NCBI GenBank assembly: GCA_905207535.1
Contig: CAJLLX010000113.1
Coordinates: 1 to 5,857 of the forward strand
DNA from: an uncultured Muribaculaceae bacterium
GTDB taxonomy: Bacteria; Bacteroidota; Bacteroidia; Bacteroidales; Muribaculaceae
DNA: 5,857 nucleotides
Reading direction: 5' to 3'
Both the position numbers and the translations under genes were made by a program. Shown here piece by piece: positions 1 through 5,733 of this stretch. Numbering within the stretch: position 1 is the stretch's first letter; every line of letters starts with the position of its first letter. The notes under the pieces are model-generated. The model was given only the letters and a program-made list of their open reading frames with translations, did no database searches and had not been told where the DNA came from.

Positions 1-264
1 GAATTCAGCCGCGTGACCGGTTGCCGCCTAGCAGCGGCCCTGCGCCGCAAATTCAAGAAATCAGATCTCTCTCCGGCCCGCAAATTTCCCTGCGTATACT
101 CCGACGAGCTGCTCCCCAACCGCGGTGCGCTCCCCGACGCCTCCGACGGATCGATGACCTACGGCAAAGTGGCCGTCAACGGCTCGCTCTGCCACATCAC
201 CGCCATCCTCGGACTCACCCTCGCCGGCCTCATCGTCCGCGCCATCGCCGCGAAAGCCGACTGA
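1..264 (+). CDS. tcdA: tRNA threonylcarbamoyladenosine dehydratase, C-terminal part (5' truncated by window edge)
   Basis: Frame 1 is open from the first base to a TGA at 262-264, giving 87 residues, so the gene starts left of the window. The GTG at 13 is an internal Val codon, not a start. What I see: a basic helix (LAAALRRKFKK), then a strand ending CVYSDELLP, then the closing segment GSLCHITAILGLTLAG followed by a final helix. This order matches the end of ThiF/E1-like TcdA (YgdL/CsdL) proteins, which carry a V-x-[FY]-S-x-E strand and a Gly-rich closing helix after the adenylation domain. In that family the enzyme uses ATP to cyclise t6A at position 37 of ANN-decoding tRNAs to ct6A, in the cytoplasm. 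The ATP-binding and catalytic parts lie outside the window, so another ThiF-family member (ThiF/MoeB/HesA type) cannot be excluded. The gene converges on spt. Confidence 0.7.
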   Translation, partial: EFSRVTGCRLAAALRRKFKKSDLSPARKFPCVYSDELLPNRGALPDASDGSMTYGKVAVNGSLCHITAILGLTLAGLIVRAIAAKAD

Positions 265-312
265 CCCTCGGCTCTCCCGCCCCACGCCCCCATCAACATC
301 TATATAAAACGA

Positions 313-347
313 AAATCGCGCCACCCGAATGCCGGATAGCGCGATTT
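313..347. terminator. Bidirectional intrinsic terminator between convergent tcdA and spt
   Basis: Perfect 9-bp inverted repeat AAATCGCGC (313-321) / GCGCGATTT (339-347) with a 17-nt loop that holds a further CCG/CGG pairing. It sits 48 bp after the tcdA stop and 29 bp after the spt stop. Both exits are T-rich: on the plus strand the stem ends in TTT and continues CTTATTATG; on the minus strand it continues TCGTTTTATATA. A shared terminator for two convergent genes is the simple reading. Confidence 0.75.
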
Positions 348-376
348 CTTATTATGTCTTTATCCTAAAGCTCGGA

Positions 377-1564
377 TCAGGGGATGAGATTGTGAGCGCG
401 GAATACCTTCTGAATCTTCTCAAGGGCGGTCTCCACCTGCTCCTTGGTGTGGGTGGCCATGAGGCTGAAGCGGATCAGTGTATCCTGAGGAGCTACCGCG
501 GGGGTCACCACGGGGTTGACGAAGATACCCTCCTCAAAGAGGTCGCGGGTGATGGCGAAGGTCTTGAAGTCGTCGCGGATGAAGAGCGGGATGATAGGCG
601 TGGATGTCTTGCCGATCTCGCAGCCCATGTTGCGGAATCCTTCGAGGGCAAATTTGGTAATCTCCCACAGGTGCTCCTGGCGCTCCGGCTCCTCCTCCAT
701 GATGTCGATAGCCTTGAGAGCGGCTGCCGTGGAGGCGGGGGTGATACTTGCGGTGAAGATATATGAGCGCGAGTGGTGACGCAGATAGTTGGTGATCTCC
801 TTGTCGGTGGCTATGAAGCCGCCGAGCGAGGCGAACGACTTGGAGAAGGTGCCCATCACCAGGTCCACATCGTCGGTGAGGCCGTAGTGGTTGCACACGC
901 CGCGGCCGCCTTTGCCGAAGACGCCGATGCCGTGGGCTTCGTCGACCATAATCTGAGCGTCGTATTTCTTGGCCAGACGCACGATCTCGGGCAAGTTGCA
1001 CACGTCGCCCTCCATCGAGAACACACCGTCGGTGACGATCAGCTTCACCTTGTCGGGAGCGCACTTCTGCAGTTGCTTCTCGAGCGACTCCATGTCGTTG
1101 TGCTTATATTTGAGCGACTGCGAGAAGCTCAGACGGCGACCCTCGATGATCGAGGCGTGATCCTGCTCATCCCAGAGGATATAGTCTTCACGGCCTGTGA
1201 GGCAGGATACCACACCGAGGTTCACCTCGAATCCGGTGGAATAGATCATCACATCCTCTTTGCCGATATACTCGGCGATGCGGGCCTCGAGCTGCTTGTG
1301 AAGGTCAAGTGTGCCGTTGAGGAAGGGAGATCCGGCACATCCCGTGCCATATTTCTTTATCGCTTCGATAGCGGCCTCCTTGATACGCGGGTCGGAAACA
1401 AGGCCCGAATAGCAGTTGGAGCCGAACATCAGCACCTTCTTGCCATTGATTATAACCTCAGGTTCCTGCTCGGAAGAAATAGCCCTGAAATAGGGATACA
1501 CGCCGGCTGCCTTAGCCTCCTGGGGTGCGGTATATTTCGCGAGCTTGGCTTGTAATAGCTTCAT
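377..1564 (-). CDS. spt: Serine palmitoyltransferase (PLP-dependent alpha-oxoamine synthase)
   Basis: 395 residues. In this family the enzyme condenses L-serine with a long-chain acyl-CoA to give 3-ketosphinganine, the committed step of sphingolipid synthesis, a trait of Bacteroides and relatives. Visible residues: His136 in DHAS (stacks on PLP), Asp208 and His211 in VDEAHG, and the Schiff-base Lys242 in GTFSKSFASLGG. Their spacings match the Sphingomonas SPT residues H159, D231, H234 and K265. FLNGTLDLH (81-89) and SFSQSLKYKHND (146-157) resemble Bacteroides Spt from memory. Start: ATG at 1564 gives MKLLQAKLAKY, the family N terminus. A longer frame to 1612 would begin at TTG and adds 16 residues unlike the family. 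The gene looks monocistronic, with its own promoter near 1701 and the terminator at 313-347. Related enzymes (KBL, BioF) share the fold; the N terminus and overall resemblance favour SPT. Confidence 0.93.
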   Translation of the reverse strand: MKLLQAKLAKYTAPQEAKAAGVYPYFRAISSEQEPEVIINGKKVLMFGSNCYSGLVSDPRIKEAAIEAIKKYGTGCAGSPFLNGTLDLHKQLEARIAEYIGKEDVMIYSTGFEVNLGVVSCLTGREDYILWDEQDHASIIEGRRLSFSQSLKYKHNDMESLEKQLQKCAPDKVKLIVTDGVFSMEGDVCNLPEIVRLAKKYDAQIMVDEAHGIGVFGKGGRGVCNHYGLTDDVDLVMGTFSKSFASLGGFIATDKEITNYLRHHSRSYIFTASITPASTAAALKAIDIMEEEPERQEHLWEITKFALEGFRNMGCEIGKTSTPIIPLFIRDDFKTFAITRDLFEEGIFVNPVVTPAVAPQDTLIRFSLMATHTKEQVETALEKIQKVFRAHNLIP

Positions 1565-1700
1565 AGTTAAGTTGTATTTATGCCCTGATACGTCTTCTAT
1601 CCATGCGGCCAAAACAGTTTGGCATGCCGTAAGTTCACATTATATATACGAAAATTACTTATTTCCGGCGGGCAGCGGGCTATGCCCTAAAAACAGAGTG

Positions 1701-1708
1701 CAAAATTA
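1701..1708 (-). promoter_or_regulatory. Bacteroidota-type -7 box for spt
   Basis: The minus strand reads TAATTTTG followed by CAC, matching the TAnnTTTG box used by the Bacteroidota primary sigma factor. No good TTG-type -33 box lies at the usual 18-21 bp spacing; the nearest is a weak TGTG at about 22 bp. Transcription would start near 1694, leaving a leader of about 130 nt before the ATG at 1564. That leader opens with a small GGGC/GCCC hairpin (1677-1687). A second, poorer box, TAATTTTC, lies at 1650-1657. Confidence 0.55.
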
Positions 1709-1799
1709 GAAATTTTTCCGCAAACTCGCGCACATCACGGGCAAAAAAATTGAATTTATCCCCGTTTTTAGCCATTTTGAGCACATTTTAAGTCATTTT

Positions 1800-2075
1800 G
1801 GCGCTTTCCGCCACCCCTCCCCTGCCGCTGCCGAAGAGATAGGGAGCGCCCTTCGGTCAGCCGGCTGCGTGTGGCTGCACAAAGGGCGCAAAAAAGGTTG
1901 TAAGCATGGCTTGCACCGTCAGTCGGGCGCAATGGTGTCTTGCTGTCGGTCCGCGCAGTCGTATCCGTATCCGCCAGTAAGTCTGAGACTTACGCTTGCT
2001 GCATCGCGTAGCTGTCGGAAGGTGGGGAGGCACGAAGGCCTGACTTAGGCAAGACTTGCCGGGAGGAGGGGCTCC
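1800..2075. other. GC-rich structured intergenic block of unknown nature (possible repeat element or ncRNA)
   Basis: The spt to zinc-ribbon gap (1565-2078) is over 500 bp. Its left part is AT-rich promoter DNA; from about 1800 to the zinc-ribbon stop it turns GC-rich with no convincing gene. It is full of short inverted repeats: GCGCCCTT/AAGGGCGC (1846-1853/1882-1889) enclosing CAGCC/GGCTG (1858-1862/1873-1877); GTAAGC-ATG-GCTTGC (1900-1914), extendable outward past a bulge; GTAAGTC-TGA-GACTTAC (1977-1993); and GGCAA-GAC-TTGCC (2048-2060). The ends carry CCCCTCC (1814-1820) and GGAGGGG (2065-2071), facing each other. Minus-strand frames are open for 50-70 codons in places but lack start codons and fold motifs. 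It is not a tRNA, and no T-run follows the stems as in an intrinsic terminator. A dispersed Bacteroidales intergenic repeat or a structured RNA are both possible. Confidence 0.4.
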
Positions 2076-2078
2076 GGC

Positions 2079-2849
2079 TTATTTATCCTCAGTGATGCCG
2101 GCGATCTCGGGATCGATGATGATGCGGCCGCAATATTCGCAAACGACAATCTTCTTGTGCATGCGGATCTCGAGCTGTTTCTGCGGCGGGATGCGGTTGA
2201 AGCAGCCTCCGCAGGCGTTACGCGAGATGCAAACAAGGCCGAGGCCGTTGCGGGCGTTCTTGCGGATGCGCTTGAAGGCGGTCAGCGTGCGCTCGTCGTC
2301 GATGTGGGCCTCCAGGTCCTTGGCCTGCTGACGCAGACGCTCCTCGTCCTGACGGGTCTCGGTGACGATCTCCTCGAGCTCGGCGCGCTTCTCGGCGAGG
2401 ATATGCTCGTGGTCGCTGATCTTCTCCTTAGTAGCCTCGATATCGGAGGTCTTGTTGTCGATCTGACGCGAATACTCGTTGATATGCTTTTCGCAAAGCT
2501 CTATCTCAAGGGTCTGGAACTCAACCTCTTTCGAGAGAAGGTCAAACTCGCGGTTGTTTCTCACATTGTCGAGCTGCTCTTTGTAGCGGGCAATCTTGCT
2601 CTGCGAGTCCTTGATCTTCTCCTTCTCCTGAGCGAGCTTCACGCGCAGCTCCTCGATCTCCGTGGTGTAGTTGGCGATGCGGGTGCGCAGACCCTCCAGG
2701 TTGTCCTCGAGGTCTTTCACCTCCAGGGGCAGCTCGCCGCGGATGATCTTTATACGGTCGATTTCGGTAAGGATGGTCTGGAGCTCATAGAGCGAACGCA
2801 GACGGCTCTCCACTGAGAGATTCTCTGATTTTGTCTTTTCGTTAGCCAT
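2079..2849 (-). CDS. Coiled-coil protein with C-terminal C4 zinc ribbon (zf-RING_7 / CT398-HP0958-like family)
   Basis: 256 residues. Residues about 14-180 are heptad-rich and charged (long runs of E, K, R, L, I), broken at VRNNREFDLLSKEVE (96-110), the conserved turn of the helical hairpin in this family. The C-terminal domain has two CxxC pairs, C213-GG-C216 and C237-EY-C240, expected to bind one zinc; C207 is an extra Cys outside the pairs. Length is typical (about 240-260). There is no signal peptide or membrane segment, so it should be cytoplasmic. In Helicobacter (HP0958/FlgZ) a relative binds RpoN and supports flagellar gene expression, and Chlamydia CT398 has similar partners. Neither role can be assumed here, and no flagellar or secretion gene is in view. 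ATG at 2849 lies 6 bp after the nif3 stop, implying co-transcription. The family call is strong; the function is unknown. Confidence 0.85.
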   Translation of the reverse strand: MANEKTKSENLSVESRLRSLYELQTILTEIDRIKIIRGELPLEVKDLEDNLEGLRTRIANYTTEIEELRVKLAQEKEKIKDSQSKIARYKEQLDNVRNNREFDLLSKEVEFQTLEIELCEKHINEYSRQIDNKTSDIEATKEKISDHEHILAEKRAELEEIVTETRQDEERLRQQAKDLEAHIDDERTLTAFKRIRKNARNGLGLVCISRNACGGCFNRIPPQKQLEIRMHKKIVVCEYCGRIIIDPEIAGITEDK

Positions 2850-2855
2850 TGTTGC

Positions 2856-3641
2856 TTACAGGTATAAAACCGGATTTTTTTCTTTTGTCGAATATCGGAG
2901 TGCAAAGTTAGGAAATTTTTCGCTTATAACGTCGAAAAAAATCTGCTTTGTACACTCTTCGGTCTCGAAATGGCCCGCATCTATCAGCCAGATATCGGGC
3001 GCATGGTCGAGAAACTGGTTGAGCTTCACGTCGGCGGTGACATACACCTGCGCCCCGGCGGCTATCGCCTCGGGCACAAACTCAGCCGCGGATCCGCCAC
3101 AGAGCGCCACGCGCTTAATCTTCAGATCCTTAGCCGGATGCGATGCACGGAGCACCTCGCAGCCGAAGGTGCGCTTGACCAGCGCGGCAAACTCTCCGGC
3201 GGTCATATCCGCCTCAAGGTCGCCTACCATCCCCAGCCCGGTGTCGGCTCCGGGAGTGGAGGGCGCCAGCACCCGCGCATTTTTCAGCCCTAAGTTGCGG
3301 GCCATGCGGGCCGAGACGCCGCCGCGGGTCGAATCCATGGCCGTGTGCGACGAATACACCGTCACACCCCGCCGTATGGCCTCGGCAAGCGCCCGCTCGG
3401 GGCGGTTGCGCCCTATCACGGCCTTCACCCCGCGAAACAGCAGCGGATGGTGCGACACTATCAGGTTCAGGCCATGCTCCTGCGCCTCGCGCACTATCTC
3501 CTCGGTGACATCCATGCAGAGCAGCGCTCCGGTGGCCTCTGCCTCCGGGTCGCCGCACTGGTAGCCCGTGTTGTCGTAACTTTCCTGAAGCGAAGAGGGC
3601 GCATGCCGCTCCAGCTCGGCTATTATCTCCTTGATCTTCAT
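2856..3641 (-). CDS. Nif3-like dinuclear metal center hexameric protein (short form)
   Basis: 261 residues, ending TAA at 2856. Expected metal ligands are present: H64-H65 in IVSHHPLLFRG, D103 in SSHTAMDSTRGG, and H224 and E228 in DAGHFETEE. They match the E. coli YbgI set (H63, H64, D101, H215, E219). Other family marks are the N-terminal SYDNTGYQCGD (21-31) and the strand RVALCGGSAAEFVP (177-190). Family members form toroidal hexamers with two metals per subunit; the biochemical role is unsettled (GTP cyclohydrolase I type 2 and hydrolase activities have been proposed), so no reaction is assigned. The length matches the compact YbgI form. It lacks the roughly 100-residue insertion seen in YqfO-type proteins, which I recall in Bacteroides homologues. 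It is followed after 6 bp by the zinc-ribbon gene and preceded by aspS with a hairpin between. ATG at 3641 gives the usual MKIKEI N terminus. Confidence 0.9.
   Translation of the reverse strand: MKIKEIIAELERHAPSSLQESYDNTGYQCGDPEAEATGALLCMDVTEEIVREAQEHGLNLIVSHHPLLFRGVKAVIGRNRPERALAEAIRRGVTVYSSHTAMDSTRGGVSARMARNLGLKNARVLAPSTPGADTGLGMVGDLEADMTAGEFAALVKRTFGCEVLRASHPAKDLKIKRVALCGGSAAEFVPEAIAAGAQVYVTADVKLNQFLDHAPDIWLIDAGHFETEECTKQIFFDVISEKFPNFALRYSTKEKNPVLYL
2903..2910 (-). promoter_or_regulatory. Possible internal -7 box for the zinc-ribbon gene, inside the 3' end of nif3
   Basis: The minus strand reads TAACTTTG followed by CACTCC, a full TAnnTTTG match, about 54 bp before the zinc-ribbon ATG at 2849. 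The bases also encode part of PNFA in Nif3, so coincidence is possible, and no clear -33 TTG precedes it. The surrounding bases (plus strand GAGTGCAAAGTTAGGAAATTTTT) closely resemble those of the spt box at 1701, where GAGTGCAAAATTAG is likewise followed by AAATTTTT. Confidence 0.35.
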
Positions 3642-3651
3642 ATGATAGATG

Positions 3652-3700
3652 AAAAAAGAGACCGGCGGTCCACCTTCTCGGGCCTCCGGTCCTTTATTTT
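3652..3700 (-). terminator. Terminator-like hairpin between aspS and nif3
   Basis: Arms GACCGG (3660-3665) and CCGGTC (3686-3691) extend inward, with two mismatches on the minus strand, to base 3671/3680 around an 8-nt loop. Read on the minus strand, the stem is followed by TC and then TTTTTT (3657-3652), the form of a rho-independent terminator for aspS, whose stop lies 22 bp upstream of the stem. On the plus strand it is also followed by TTTATTTT, but no plus-strand gene ends here. The T-run ends only about 10 bp before the nif3 ATG. Confidence 0.65.
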
Positions 3701-3712
3701 GTCATTTCAGGT

Positions 3713-5482
3713 TCATTTCTTTTCCTCCGACGGGAGCACCACAGCGAGGTCGAGCTCGTCGAGCTGCTTCTGGTCGAGCGGAGCGGGAGCATCGAGCATC
3801 ACGTCGCGGCCCGAATTGTTTTTCGGGAAGGCGATGCAGTCGCGGATGCTGTCGAGGCCGGCGAAGAGCGATACCCAGCGGTCGAGGCCGTAGGCCAGAC
3901 CTCCGTGAGGGGGCGCACCGTATTTGAAGGCGTTCATCAGGAAGCCAAACTGCTCCTGCGCCTTCTCGGGCGTAAAGCCGAGGATTTCAAACATCTTGGC
4001 CTGCAGCTTGCTGTCGTGGATACGGATGGAGCCGCCGCCAACCTCCACGCCGTTGACCACCATGTCGTATGCATCGGCGCGCACCTCCTCGGGCTTGGTG
4101 TCGAGCAAGGGGATATCCTCGTCCTTCGGATGGGTGAACGGATGGTGCATGGCCATCAGGCGCTGCTCCTCGTCGCTCCACTCGAACATCGGGAAGTCTA
4201 CCACCCACAGGCATGCGAACTTATTCTTGTCTCTGAGCCCCAGACGGTTGCCCATCTCCAGGCGCAGCTCGCTCAGCTGCTTGCGGGTCTTCATGGCATC
4301 GTCGCCGCTGAGGATCAGGATCAGGTCGCCCGGCTCGGCGCCGAAGGCCTCCTTCATCTTCTGCAGCGTCTCCTGAGAGTAGAATTTGTCAACCGACGAT
4401 TTCACATTGCCGTCGGCCTCCACGCGGGCGTAGACCAGACCCTTGGCCCCGATCTGCGGACGCTTCACAAACTCCGTCAGCTGGTCGAGCTGCTTGCGGG
4501 TGTAGCTTGCGGCACCCTTGGCGCAGATACCGCCGATGTAAGCGGCGTTGTCGAACACCGAGAATCCCGAGCCCTTCATCACATCCATCAGTTCCACAAA
4601 CTTCATGTCGAAGCGAAGGTCGGGCTTGTCGCTGCCGTAATATTTCATAGCGTCGGCCCAGGTCATGCGCAGGAACGGCTCATTGAGCTCCACGCCGCGC
4701 AGCTCCTTGAAGAGGTGCTTGGCCATACCCTCGAAAGTGTTGATCACATCTTCCTGCTCCACGAAGCTCATCTCGCAGTCGATCTGCGTAAACTCCGGCT
4801 GACGGTCGGCGCGAAGGTCCTCGTCGCGGAAGCATTTCACGATCTGGAAGTAGCGGTCCATGCCCGACACCATCAGCAGCTGTTTGAGCGTCTGAGGCGA
4901 CTGAGGCAGAGCGTAGAAGCATCCCGGATTCATGCGCGAAGGCACCACGAAGTCGCGTGCGCCCTCGGGTGTGGACCCAACGAGCATCGGGGTCTCGATC
5001 TCGAGGAATCCCTTCGAGTCGAGGTAGCGGCGCACCTCCATAGTCATGCGGTGGCGCAGCTCCAGGTTGCGGCGCACCGGTGTGCGGCGCAGATCCAGAT
5101 AGCGGTATTTCATGCGGATGTCGTCGCCGCCGTCGCTCTCGTCCTCGATGGTAAAGGGAGGCACCTCCGAGGGGTTGAGCACCTTGAGGCTCTCGGCGAT
5201 AATCTCCACGTCGCCCGTGGGCAGGTGGGGATTCTTCGAGGTGCGCTCGGCCACGGTGCCTTCGATCTGCACCACATATTCGCGGCCCAGACGGTTGGCC
5301 TCGTCGCACAGCGAGGCATCGGTATCGTTGTTAAACACGATTTGGGTGATCCCGTAGCGGTCGCGCAGATCCAGGAAGGTCATGCCTCCCATTTTGCGGA
5401 CGCGCTGCACCCAGCCTGCAAGAGTCACCTTCTTGCCGGCATCGCCTATGCGGAGTTCTCCGCAAGTATTCGTCCTATACAT
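3713..5482 (-). CDS. aspS: Aspartyl-tRNA synthetase
   Basis: 589 residues, about the length of E. coli AspRS (590). It charges tRNA-Asp with aspartate using ATP, in the cytoplasm. Domain order: an N-terminal OB-fold anticodon-binding domain (about 1-105; TLAGWVQRVRKMGGMTFLDLRD); class II motif 1 with the flipping loop (FLEIETPMLVGSTPEGARDF, 159-178); motif 2 (FRDEDLRADRQPEFTQID, 218-235); a bacterial GAD insertion (about 270-420); and motif 3 (GLAYGLDRW, 528-536). QSPQ (194-197) is also present. Start: ATG at 5482 gives MYRTNTCGELR, the family N terminus. An in-frame extension to 5587 would run through the promoter and has no family resemblance. Met31 and Lys83, where some non-discriminating AspRS carry His and Gly, hint at a discriminating, tRNA-Asp-only enzyme; this is a weak inference. 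The gene has its own promoter and a terminator-like hairpin downstream. Confidence 0.97.
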   Translation of the reverse strand: MYRTNTCGELRIGDAGKKVTLAGWVQRVRKMGGMTFLDLRDRYGITQIVFNNDTDASLCDEANRLGREYVVQIEGTVAERTSKNPHLPTGDVEIIAESLKVLNPSEVPPFTIEDESDGGDDIRMKYRYLDLRRTPVRRNLELRHRMTMEVRRYLDSKGFLEIETPMLVGSTPEGARDFVVPSRMNPGCFYALPQSPQTLKQLLMVSGMDRYFQIVKCFRDEDLRADRQPEFTQIDCEMSFVEQEDVINTFEGMAKHLFKELRGVELNEPFLRMTWADAMKYYGSDKPDLRFDMKFVELMDVMKGSGFSVFDNAAYIGGICAKGAASYTRKQLDQLTEFVKRPQIGAKGLVYARVEADGNVKSSVDKFYSQETLQKMKEAFGAEPGDLILILSGDDAMKTRKQLSELRLEMGNRLGLRDKNKFACLWVVDFPMFEWSDEEQRLMAMHHPFTHPKDEDIPLLDTKPEEVRADAYDMVVNGVEVGGGSIRIHDSKLQAKMFEILGFTPEKAQEQFGFLMNAFKYGAPPHGGLAYGLDRWVSLFAGLDSIRDCIAFPKNNSGRDVMLDAPAPLDQKQLDELDLAVVLPSEEKK

Positions 5483-5520
5483 TAATCTTATATGTAGAGT
5501 TGTTGTAATTTTCCGAATCT

Positions 5521-5542
5521 TCGGGGCCGTTTGCCGCCCCGA
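5521..5542 (-). promoter_or_regulatory. Hairpin at the 5' end of the aspS leader
   Basis: Perfect 7-bp arms TCGGGGC (5521-5527) and GCCCCGA (5536-5542) with an 8-nt loop. Given the -7 box at 5546-5553, transcription should begin at about 5539-5541, so the aspS mRNA would start at or inside this hairpin, some 40 nt before the ATG. A 5'-terminal stem often protects mRNA. A regulatory role is only a possibility. Confidence 0.4.
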
Positions 5543-5545
5543 CCG

Positions 5546-5574
5546 CAAAATTAGCGATTTTTTCTGAATTACAA
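5546..5574 (-). promoter_or_regulatory. Bacteroidota-type promoter of aspS
   Basis: The minus strand reads TTG (5574-5572), an 18-bp spacer, then TAATTTTG (5553-5546). Both the -33 TTG and the -7 TAnnTTTG elements are present at near-usual spacing, making this the best promoter in the window. It lies inside the in-frame upstream extension of aspS and so supports the start at 5482, with a leader of about 57 nt. Confidence 0.7.
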
Positions 5575-5733
5575 CTATCTTTCCCACCCCTTTCCTCTCC
5601 GTCTCATTCCCGCCCAGCCTTTCTCTCCTTCCCGGACCTTTACCGACAAAAAAAATTTGGTGCCTCCAAAAGCTTCAGCGTCCTTACCCGACCATATCCC
5701 CTATTTTTTTATTTCATTTTTTGATTTTTTCAA

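Noticed and set aside
1..6. GAATTC (EcoRI site) exactly at the first base
   Set aside because: It could mark a cloned or digested end, but a chance occurrence is possible and no matching site ends the window.
265..376. tRNA or small gene between tcdA and spt
   Set aside because: Only the terminator hairpin is visible. The plus-strand frame starting at 329 is the antisense of spt.
773..1555. 260-codon plus-strand open frame opposite spt (and 2157-2816 opposite the zinc-ribbon gene)
   Set aside because: Antisense shadows of well-supported genes, with no recognisable motif and no promoter.
1565..1612. Longer spt start at TTG 1612
   Set aside because: It needs a non-ATG start and adds 16 residues unlike the family. 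ATG at 1564 gives the family N terminus.
1846..1889. Hairpin GCGCCCTT/AAGGGCGC as a terminator of the zinc-ribbon operon
   Set aside because: On the minus strand the T-run (1895-1890) precedes the stem instead of following it, so it does not have intrinsic-terminator form.
3905..5485. 526-codon plus-strand open frame opposite aspS
   Set aside because: It lies wholly antisense to a complete AspRS with all class II motifs. Its His/Leu/Val-rich translation is the mirror of GC-biased codons and shows no domain.
5483..5587. Longer aspS start at 5587
   Set aside because: The extension spans the -33/-7 promoter and the leader hairpin, and AspRS proteins begin at the residue encoded at 5482.
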